From CAZTQN01 sp964615765 (GTDB lineage Bacteria > Planctomycetota > Phycisphaerae > Phycisphaerales > UBA1924): a stretch of 19,421 nucleotides of DNA. Every line of letters begins with the position of its first letter. Position 1 is the stretch's first letter. The stretch covers positions 1 to 19,421 of the forward strand of contig CAZTQN010000055.1 in the NCBI GenBank assembly GCA_964615765.1, given 5' to 3'. The notes below the pieces were generated by a model, which was not told the DNA's origin, did no database searches, and was given only the letters and a program-made list of their open reading frames with translations. This document shows, one piece after another, positions 1 through 5,847 of the stretch. The position numbers and the translations under genes are program-made.

Positions 1-1598
1 CCGCCGCCCCCGCCGCCACCACCGCCGCCGAACCCGCCCGTCCCGGGCGAGCGCGGGCCGGACCGCGCGTAGCCCGGCGACAGCCCCGTCCCCGTGCTCG
101 CCGACGCGTGGCTGAAGAACCGCACCACGCGCGAGTCCCACGTCAGCTTCACCACGTCCGTCGGGCCGTTGCGCTGCTTGGCGATGATCAGTTCCGCCAG
201 GTTTAGCTTGCCCTCATTCTCGATGTTGAAGTTCGGGTTCTTCGGATCCCACTCCGGATCGCCCACGTGGTAGTACGACTCGCGGTGCAGCAGCATCACC
301 ACGTCGGCGTCCTGCTCGATCGAGCCAGACTCGCGCAGGTCGCTCATGCGCGGGCGGTTGTCCCCGCGCGATTCCGGCCCGCGGTTGAGCTGGCTCAGGC
401 ACACCACCGGCACATTCAGCTCGCGCGCCAGCGCCTTGATCCCGCGCGAGATCGTCGACACTTCCACCTGACGGCTCTCCCGGGCCGCGTTCGGCGCCGA
501 CATCAGCTGCAAGTAGTCGATGAAGAGCGCCTTGACCCCGTGCTGCGCGACCAGACGCCGCGCCCGCGTCCGCAGCGCCAGCGCCGTCAGCCCCGGCGTG
601 TCATCGATGAAGATCGGCAGTTCCGCCAACTCGTACACCGCCTTGCACACCTCGTCGTAGTCCGCCTCCTGCAGCCGCCCCGACCGCATGTCGTGCGACG
701 AGTACCCCGACGCGCTCGAGAGCAAACGCTGCGCGATCGACGCTTTCGACATTTCCAGGCTGAACACGCCCACCGGCGTGATCTGCCTCGCCGGCATCCC
801 CGGGCCCGCCCCGCCGCGCGACATCTGCTCCACCAAGTTGAGCATCAGCGCCGTCTTCCCCATCGACGGCCGGGCCGCGACGATGATCATTTCCCCCGGC
901 TGCAGACCGCTGGTCAGTTCGTCCAGGTCCGGGTACCCCGTCGCCACGCCGCTCACGCCCTTGCCCTGCAGCGCCAGCAGCTTGTCATACTCCTGCTGCA
1001 CCAGCACGCTCAGGGGCTGGGCGTCGCTGGTCTCTTCCTGCTGGGCGATGTCGAAGATGAGCTGCTCGGCCCGGTCCACCACCTCGCGCGAGCCCTCGGG
1101 CCCCGCGTCCGGCGCGTGATACGCGTCGAACACGATCTGCCCGCCCGCGCGGATCAGCCGCCGCAGCCGCGCCTTGTCGGCGACGATCTTCGCGAAGTGC
1201 ACCGCCGTCGCCGGCCCCGGCGTTTCCGACGCGAGTTTCTCCAGGTACGCCAGCCCGCCCACGGGCTTGAGCAGGTCGCTCGCCTCCAGCGCCTCGGCGA
1301 GCAGCACCAGGTTGCCCGCCTGCTTCTGGTCATACGTCGTGACCAGCGCCTTGTAGATCGCCCCGTGCGCCTCGGAGTAGAACGCCTCCGGCCCGCGCAC
1401 CACCGCCATCACCTCGTGCAGCACGTCCGGCTCGAGGATGATCGCCCCCAAGAGCGCCATCTCGGCGAGCGGGCTCGCCGGCGGCGGCTTCTCGAACAGC
1501 CGGTCCAGCTTGATCTCTACCGTCCGCCCGACCCGGCCCCCGCGCCGCAGTTCCGAGTCCGAAGTTTCGCCCGCAAAGAGCCCGCCCGGCGTGGTCAT
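1..1598 (-). CDS. dnaB: Replicative DNA helicase DnaB (3' end outside window)
   Basis: This is the hexameric helicase that unwinds DNA ahead of the replication fork and interacts with primase. Counting from the ATG at 1598, the DnaB N-terminal helical domain spans about residues 40-150. A RecA-like ATPase domain follows, with Walker A ARPSMGKT (Lys248) and Walker B LFIDYLQLM (Asp361). The family motif SQLNRGPESR and the stretch SDLRESGSIEQDADVVMLLHR come later. After the core the protein continues into a Ser/Pro/Gly tail ending in at least nine glycines, and it leaves the window at base 1 without a stop. No intein is visible. The start is uncertain. An in-frame ATG at 1673 has a better Shine-Dalgarno (GAAGAAGG about 6 bases upstream), and a GTG lies at 1640. 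The extra 25 codons use rare codons (AGG, CTA, TCA, AAT) and look non-coding, so 1598 is preferred. Divergent from the HDOD gene. Confidence 0.95.
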   Translation of the reverse strand, partial: MTTPGGLFAGETSDSELRRGGRVGRTVEIKLDRLFEKPPPASPLAEMALLGAIILEPDVLHEVMAVVRGPEAFYSEAHGAIYKALVTTYDQKQAGNLVLLAEALEASDLLKPVGGLAYLEKLASETPGPATAVHFAKIVADKARLRRLIRAGGQIVFDAYHAPDAGPEGSREVVDRAEQLIFDIAQQEETSDAQPLSVLVQQEYDKLLALQGKGVSGVATGYPDLDELTSGLQPGEMIIVAARPSMGKTALMLNLVEQMSRGGAGPGMPARQITPVGVFSLEMSKASIAQRLLSSASGYSSHDMRSGRLQEADYDEVCKAVYELAELPIFIDDTPGLTALALRTRARRLVAQHGVKALFIDYLQLMSAPNAARESRQVEVSTISRGIKALARELNVPVVCLSQLNRGPESRGDNRPRMSDLRESGSIEQDADVVMLLHRESYYHVGDPEWDPKNPNFNIENEGKLNLAELIIAKQRNGPTDVVKLTWDSRVVRFFSHASASTGTGLSPGYARSGPRSPGTGGFGGGGGGGGG

Positions 1599-1876
1599 GC
1601 GCAAGGCTAGTTGCCCGCCGTCGCCGCCTGAAGTTTCCACCTCCCTCCGACCGTCGCGCACGCCAACATTCATCCGACACCTTCTTCAGAAACTTTCCAC
1701 ACAGGGTTTTGACGGTGCACCGTCCCCTTTCTCGGACCACCCACCCATCCCCGGCCCCCCACCGGAGGCCCGCCGCTCCCCCACCGATGAAGCGGTTGGA
1801 GGATCGGGACGATGCTCCCCCCGTCCGCACCGCGGGGTGACCGCGGCCGCCGGCGCCCCCCTTCCGGCGCCGTCGG
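1599..1876. other. Divergent intergenic region between dnaB and HDOD gene
   Basis: These 278 bases separate two divergent genes and must hold both promoters. The segment is slightly richer in A/T than its surroundings around 1680-1720, where TTGACG (+ strand, about 1709) could be a -35 element, but no convincing -10 follows at 17 bases. A GGAGG at about 1799 precedes an ATG at 1812 that opens a 34-codon reading frame ending at 1916, described separately. No long inverted repeat is seen. Confidence 0.5.
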
Positions 1877-1916
1877 ATGTCCTTGTCCCCCCGTGCCTTG
1901 CCGGACGCCCACGTGA
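1812..1916 (+). CDS. Possible short leader ORF before HDOD gene (34 aa)
   Basis: A 34-codon frame (begins MLPPSAPRGDRGRRRPPSG) starts with ATG preceded by GGAGG about 8-10 bases upstream, a better ribosome site than the HDOD gene has at 1877. Its TGA at 1914-1916 overlaps a GTG at 1913 that is in frame with the HDOD protein, giving a GTGA junction of the kind used elsewhere in this window. The peptide is Pro/Arg-rich and matches nothing I recognise. Open frames are frequent by chance in DNA this GC-rich, so this may be meaningless. Confidence 0.15.
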   Translation: MLPPSAPRGDRGRRRPPSGAVGCPCPPVPCRTPT

Positions 1917-3292
1917 GCCGCCCGACCCAGGACGACAAGCGCCCGCCCGACCCCGCCGCCCGCCCCCCGGGCGCCAGCGCCACCGATCCGCCCGCCGCGC
2001 CCGCACCGCTCAACCCCGTCGCCGCGCTGACCCAACCCACGCCAACGCCCGCGCCCACGCCCCCGGCCCCGTCCGGCCCGCGCCGACGCGAGTTCAACGC
2101 GGGTCAGGTCGAGGAACTGCACGACCGCCTCGAACGCCGTCTCAATAACGTCGGGCTTGAGACCCAGCCTGAAGTGGCCGGGCGGATCCTGTCGCTTGTC
2201 CAGCAGCCCGACGCCCAGATCAAGGATTACGCCGAGGCCATCCGCTCCGACTGGACCATCGCCGGGCGCATTCTCCGCATGGCCAACTCGGCCTTCTACG
2301 CCCAGCGCACGCCCGTAACCAAGCTCGAGCGGGCCCTGATCGTCCTGGGCACCGAGCGCACCAAGGCGATCGCCCTGGGCTTCTACCTCAGCCGCTTGGC
2401 CTCTACCACGCCGGCGCGACAGGTCAGCCGGCGCGTCTGGAGCCAGAGCGTCTACCGGGCCACACTCTGCCACCAACTCGCGCGGGCCGCCTGCCCACAC
2501 CTGGCGTCCGAAGCCTTCGTCGTCGGGCTCATGCTCGACTGCGGCCAGCCGCTGATCGCGCAGCTCGAAGGCTCCCGCTATCTCGAACTGATCGAAGAAG
2601 CCAACTCCCCCGGCAAGCTCTTCGCCCTCGAGTACGACCGGCTGGAGTTCACCCACGTCGACGTCTTCGCCGTGCTGGCCCGCAAGTGGAAACTGCCGCG
2701 CCTCCTGGCCCGCCCGGTGGTGTGGCACCACACGCTCCCGCCCGTCGGGCGCAGCAGCGACCCGACGGTGCTCCTGCACCGCCTGGCGTATTACGTCGGC
2801 GCGATCCAGCTCGCCGACGACGCGATGCCCAAGCACGACGCGCCGCTCTCGACCATCGCCGATCGGCTCTTCGAGATCCCGTCGGACGACCTCGGCGCCA
2901 TCTGCCGCGTCGCCGCACGCGAGTACAAGAGCACGATGACCGCCTTCGAGCACATCGCCGACGAGATCCCGGACATCGAAGCCCTGGCCGACTCGGTCCG
3001 CATGCAGCTCATGGAACTGCTCGACGAGCAGTTCGGGCGTTCGCTCCGCCTCGAAACCCGCGGCGGGGTCGAGAAGTTCAACCTGGGCGAGCAGATCGTC
3101 GAGGTCGAACCCGGACGCAGCGGCGAGGTCGCCGCCTACATCACCACCGGCGCCGGCCAACGCCTGCTCTCCTGCACCGTCAACCCCAACAAGGAATCGC
3201 CCGAGGTCATCGCCCGCCTCCTGGGCCTTGAAGAAACCCCGCCCGAGGAACTGGCCGAACTCATCCGCGTCATGCGCGTGATGGCGGCTTGA
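1877..3292 (+). CDS. HDOD-domain signalling protein
   Basis: The 471-residue protein has an HDOD domain at about residues 88-290, a helical fold related to HD phosphohydrolases but without the catalytic HD pair. HDOD proteins generally act as regulatory or scaffold modules in signalling, motility and DNA-related responses; the partner here is unknown. Diagnostic stretches are EVAGRILSLVQQPDAQIKDY, GRILRMANSAFYAQR, ERALIVLGTERTKAIALGF, and the late helix AFVVGLMLDCGQPLIA. The first ~70 residues are Pro/Ala-rich and probably disordered. A C-terminal region of about 120 residues after the HDOD domain (from about residue 355) is unassigned. No signal peptide or membrane segment is seen. No Shine-Dalgarno precedes the ATG at 1877, and an in-frame GTG at 1913 is an alternative start that would remove 12 residues. 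It is divergent from dnaB, and the next gene begins 59 bases downstream in the same direction. Confidence 0.85.
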   Translation: MSLSPRALPDAHVSRPTQDDKRPPDPAARPPGASATDPPAAPAPLNPVAALTQPTPTPAPTPPAPSGPRRREFNAGQVEELHDRLERRLNNVGLETQPEVAGRILSLVQQPDAQIKDYAEAIRSDWTIAGRILRMANSAFYAQRTPVTKLERALIVLGTERTKAIALGFYLSRLASTTPARQVSRRVWSQSVYRATLCHQLARAACPHLASEAFVVGLMLDCGQPLIAQLEGSRYLELIEEANSPGKLFALEYDRLEFTHVDVFAVLARKWKLPRLLARPVVWHHTLPPVGRSSDPTVLLHRLAYYVGAIQLADDAMPKHDAPLSTIADRLFEIPSDDLGAICRVAAREYKSTMTAFEHIADEIPDIEALADSVRMQLMELLDEQFGRSLRLETRGGVEKFNLGEQIVEVEPGRSGEVAAYITTGAGQRLLSCTVNPNKESPEVIARLLGLEETPPEELAELIRVMRVMAA

Positions 3293-3333
3293 GGCCCGGA
3301 AACCCGGGTCGAACGCAACCGCGCTGGGGGTAT

Positions 3334-3350
3334 GCCGGTTACCATCCGGC
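3334..3350 (+). promoter_or_regulatory. Small inverted repeat touching the propeller gene start
   Basis: GCCGG (3334-3338) and CCGGC (3346-3350) pair across a 7-base loop and end directly before the ATG at 3352. In mRNA such a hairpin could limit ribosome access. Five-base GC pairs arise easily by chance here, so support is weak. Confidence 0.2.
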
Positions 3351-3351
3351 C

Positions 3352-4437
3352 ATGGTGACACGCTCGATCGGTCGGCCTGTTCTGTCCCGGCTGCTGGCAT
3401 CCGTCGCGCCCGCCGCGCTGCTGCTGGCGGCGTCGGTCCCCCTCGTCGCCCCGCACGCCGCCTCCGGCCAGACCTACGCCCAGTTCGCCGGCAAGCACAA
3501 GCTGCCGATGGTGCAGCGCAGCGTGCTGCCCGACGCCGAGGGACGCCTGGGCGGCATGGCGCTCGACCCCAAGAGCGGGCGCCTGTTCTTCGCCGTCCCG
3601 CGCACCGGCGCCGTCCACGTGCTGGACCAAACCGGCATGAAGACGGCCCAGCGCATCAACGACCTGGGCGAGCCGAGCAGCCTCGTCTTCGTGCCCGATG
3701 GCCGCCTGCTCGCCGTCACCTCCGGCGATTCCACCGTCCGCCTGCTCACCCTCGCCGAGGACGGCTCCGCCAAGGAAGACAAGAAGATCGAAGTCCGCGG
3801 CGAGGCCGACCCCATCGTCTACGACGCCGACGCCAAACGCCTCTGGGTCGGGCACGGCCACTTCCTCAGCTTCATCGACCCTGCCACCGGCACCGCCGGG
3901 GGCGAGCTCAAGCTCCCCCACGCCGCCCGCGGCCTCGTGCAGGACCGCACCAGCCGCCGCCTCTTCGCCACCATCGCCCGCACCGGCGAGATCGTCGTGA
4001 TCGACCGCGGCGAGAAGGACGCCGCCCCCAAGATCGAGGCCACCTGGGCCCTCAAGGGCGTCACCGGGATCCACGGCATCGACATCGATGAAGTCTCCGG
4101 GCGCCTCTTCGTCGCCGCCCGCGAGCCCGCCGCCCTGCTCGTGCTCGATATGAAAGACGGTCGCGAGATCGCCCGCGTCCCCATCACCGGCGACGCCGAT
4201 GACACGTGGTACGACGCGCCCGGCAAGCGGATCTACGTCTCCTGCGGCGGCGGGGGCGGCAAGGTCGAGATGATCCTTCAGGAAAACGCCGACACCTACA
4301 AGCTCGAACACTCCGAACCCACCGCCGCCGGCGCCGCCCAGTCTGTCCTGCTCCGCGAGAAGCGCCGCCTGCTCGTCACGGCCCCGCGACTCGCGGATCA
4401 ACCGACGTTCGTGTACTTTTTCCTCATCCCACCCTGA
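3352..4437 (+). CDS. Exported YncE-like seven-bladed beta-propeller protein
   Basis: The 361-residue protein starts at the ATG at 3352, chosen because it places a classical signal peptide at the very N-terminus: Arg residues, then a hydrophobic core around residues 18-34, with likely cleavage near HAASG-Q at 39/40. The in-frame extension back to 3289 would bury that signal. The mature part has seven repeats of the form [G/S]-x-x-[hydrophobic]-D-x-x-x-x-[R/K]-[hydrophobic]-[hydrophobic]-V followed by a second strand with a conserved [VI]-D. Examples are GMALDPKSGRLFFAV, PIVYDADAKRLWVG and GIDIDEVSGRLFVAA. This matches NHL/YncE-type propellers, which act as binding scaffolds outside the cytoplasm; no catalytic residues can be assigned. 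It follows the HDOD gene on the same strand with a 59-base gap and is followed by a stem-loop terminator. Its ligand is unknown. Confidence 0.8.
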   Translation: MVTRSIGRPVLSRLLASVAPAALLLAASVPLVAPHAASGQTYAQFAGKHKLPMVQRSVLPDAEGRLGGMALDPKSGRLFFAVPRTGAVHVLDQTGMKTAQRINDLGEPSSLVFVPDGRLLAVTSGDSTVRLLTLAEDGSAKEDKKIEVRGEADPIVYDADAKRLWVGHGHFLSFIDPATGTAGGELKLPHAARGLVQDRTSRRLFATIARTGEIVVIDRGEKDAAPKIEATWALKGVTGIHGIDIDEVSGRLFVAAREPAALLVLDMKDGREIARVPITGDADDTWYDAPGKRIYVSCGGGGGKVEMILQENADTYKLEHSEPTAAGAAQSVLLREKRRLLVTAPRLADQPTFVYFFLIPP

Positions 4438-4443
4438 TCTGGG

Positions 4444-4476
4444 CCCGGGACACTCAGCGCGCTCCCCGGGGTTTTT
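4444..4476 (+). terminator. Probable rho-independent terminator after propeller gene
   Basis: Two CCCGGG arms (4444-4449 and 4465-4470, the second inside CCCCGGGG) can pair across a loop of about 15 bases and are followed at once by GTTTTT. It lies a few bases after the propeller stop codon. The loop is longer than usual, so the call is moderate. Confidence 0.5.
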
Positions 4477-4514
4477 CTCAGCCTGCGCAATTGTCCGCGC
4501 AGGCCCGAGAAAAA
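4472..4514. repeat. Extended inverted repeat in the leader of the lectin-like gene
   Basis: A perfect 8-base pair GCCTGCGC (4481-4488) / GCGCAGGC (4497-4504) encloses the loop AATTGTCC. It is extended outward by TTTTTCTC (4472-4479) against GAGAAAAA (4507-4514), with a 1-base versus 2-base bulge between the arms. The T run is on the 5' side and the A run on the 3' side, opposite to an intrinsic terminator. The same T run is also the tail of the preceding terminator hairpin, so the two structures compete for it. It lies 37 bases before a candidate -10 element of the next gene. Confidence 0.6.
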
Positions 4515-4550
4515 ACACCTGTTTCACCGACCAAAATCGGAAAGCGCCCG

Positions 4551-4556
4551 TAAACT
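4551..4556 (+). promoter_or_regulatory. Candidate -10 element (TAAACT) of the lectin-like gene
   Basis: TAAACT lies 64 bases upstream of the ATG at 4621, a plausible promoter distance. It matches the TARACT hexamer found in sense orientation ahead of three other genes in this window. No clear -35 hexamer is visible 16-18 bases upstream. Confidence 0.35.
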
Positions 4557-4620
4557 CTGGGTAATCCGGCCCATCGCGGGCTGGTGCCATGAGTCTGTCT
4601 ACGTGACGAGAGGGAGCGCC

Positions 4621-5187
4621 ATGAAGACATTGATCGGTTGGACGATCGGGGCGGCCGCGGCCGCGTCGATCACCGGCGCCGCCAGCGCCCAGATTTTCCT
4701 GGGCACATTCGGCGGCAGCACGTACTACATCGACGACACCGTCCGCGGGTACAACGCCGCCCGCACCTTCGCTCAGAACTACAACCCCGGCAACAGCTAC
4801 CTGTTCTCCATCGAGACCGCCGCCGAGGAAGCCGCCGTCACCAACCTGATGCGCGCGTTCTACGGCGACCAGGGCCCCGTGTTCTGGATCGGGCTCACCA
4901 ACGAGCTCAACCCCGGCAACCCCGCCGGCTGGACCGGCCTGGGCAACACCTGGGCCAGCGGCGCCCCCATCACATACACCAACTGGGCCGGCGGCGTCGA
5001 CTTCTCCAGCACCACCGAGATCTACGCCTCGTACAACTGGGCCCCCGTGCCCGTCTGGATCCCGCTGCAGGAAAACGGCGGGCCCAACTTCGGGTTCAAG
5101 CGCTCGATCATCGAGGTCATCCCGTCGCCGAGCGCGGCGGCCGTCCTCGGGCTCGGCGGCCTGCTCATCGCACGCCGTCGCCGCTGA
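4621..5187 (+). CDS. Secreted C-type-lectin-like protein with PEP-CTERM-like anchor
   Basis: The 188-residue protein starts at the ATG at 4621, preceded by the ribosome site GAGAGGGAG at 4608-4616; an in-frame GTG at 4603 is less likely. A signal peptide ends near ASA-Q (23/24). The mature region fits the C-type lectin fold: YLFSIETAAEEAAVTNLM around 60-77, the hallmark WIGL at 89-92, then WASGAPITYTNWAGG at 111-125. There are no cysteines, so the usual disulphides are missing, and no EPN or WND calcium motif is visible, so sugar binding is uncertain. The C-terminus, PSPSAAAVLGLGGLL then RRRR, is a PEP-CTERM-like tail (short Pro motif, hydrophobic helix, Arg cluster). In this family exosortase is known to recognise and process the tail, placing the protein at the surface or in extracellular matrix. 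No exosortase gene is in the window. It is followed by a strong hairpin. Confidence 0.82.
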   Translation: MKTLIGWTIGAAAAASITGAASAQIFLGTFGGSTYYIDDTVRGYNAARTFAQNYNPGNSYLFSIETAAEEAAVTNLMRAFYGDQGPVFWIGLTNELNPGNPAGWTGLGNTWASGAPITYTNWAGGVDFSSTTEIYASYNWAPVPVWIPLQENGGPNFGFKRSIIEVIPSPSAAAVLGLGGLLIARRRR

Positions 5188-5215
5188 TCCTCGATCACCA
5201 CATCTCAGCAACTTC

Positions 5216-5250
5216 ACACCGCGGGCGAGCCTTCGCCCGCGGTGTTGCTT
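5216..5250 (+). terminator. Strong stem-loop terminator between convergent genes
   Basis: A perfect 13-base inverted repeat pairs ACACCGCGGGCGA (5216-5228) with TCGCCCGCGGTGT (5233-5245) across the 4-base loop GCCT, and is followed by TGCTTTTGG. It lies 28 bases after the lectin-like stop and 20 bases beyond the stop of the convergent zinc-ribbon gene, so it may halt transcription from both sides. The U-tract is short on the + side and absent on the - side. Confidence 0.75.
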
Positions 5251-5265
5251 TTGGAAAGCGCCGAA

Positions 5266-5847
5266 CTACCCGAACAAGCGCCCCAGGATGAGGACAACGC
5301 TCACCATGCCGACCCAGATCACCAGAATCTCGGCCGCCCACATCACCACGGCAAGCAACACCGTCAACGCGACGCCGCGCTTGTTCAGCAGCGCGTCCAG
5401 GCGAAGTCCCAGTCGGATCAACTGCACGAGCATCGCGACGCAGCATCCGAACGCGGCGACCACGAGCACCAAGGCGACGATCAACGCCGCCAACGGCGAC
5501 GCATGCCCGAGCACAAATACCACGAACGGTGACACGAACAGCAGCACGAGGAGCGCCACAACCGTGCGGCCGTGCACACGCTCGCGCGCCCGCGCGATCG
5601 GGTCGTGAGCGACCGCGTCGGCCCGGGTCATCGGGCGGTTCAGCCCGCCGCACTCGGGACAGCGCACACGCCCCGACACACCCCGCGGCACGCCGGCAAG
5701 CCCGTACCGGCAGTTCCCGCACAGTTCGTCCGGCTGAATGAGATGAACGGCCACGTCGTCGACCCGATCGGTCAACGGGCGCCCGGGGGCGACCATCGTC
5801 TGGGCCGCGGCCGCGCTCGCCCCGGCGCCCCCCGCCCCGTCGTTCAC
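5266..5847 (-). CDS. Zinc-ribbon membrane protein
   Basis: The 193-residue protein starts with GTG at 5847. The first GTG bases overlap the TGA of the upstream dockerin-like gene (GTGA, 4-base overlap), which supports this start and suggests translational coupling. Residues 43-66 hold a zinc ribbon with two knuckles, CGNC (43/46) and CPEC (63/66). Three or four hydrophobic segments follow at about 93-112, 118-143 and 158-190, so it is probably an inner-membrane protein with a cytosolic ribbon. I recognise the architecture as frequent in planctomycetes but know no function. Pairing with a secreted dockerin-like protein is the only contextual hint. It is convergent with the lectin-like gene. 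Confidence 0.8.
   Translation of the reverse strand: MNDGAGGAGASAAAAQTMVAPGRPLTDRVDDVAVHLIQPDELCGNCRYGLAGVPRGVSGRVRCPECGGLNRPMTRADAVAHDPIARARERVHGRTVVALLVLLFVSPFVVFVLGHASPLAALIVALVLVVAAFGCCVAMLVQLIRLGLRLDALLNKRGVALTVLLAVVMWAAEILVIWVGMVSVVLILGRLFG

Noticed and set aside
267..1610. A 447-codon plus-strand frame across dnaB.
   Set aside because: Arg/His/Gln-rich translation is the antisense of dnaB, which is identified by its Walker motifs.
1693..1701. CTTTCCACA resembling a DnaA box upstream of dnaB.
   Set aside because: It is isolated, differs from the consensus, and there is no cluster of boxes or AT-rich unwinding region to suggest an origin.
3136..5217. A 693-codon minus-strand frame opposite the propeller and lectin-like genes.
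   Set aside because: It spans two well-supported forward genes and their intergenic region; composition is typical of a shadow frame.
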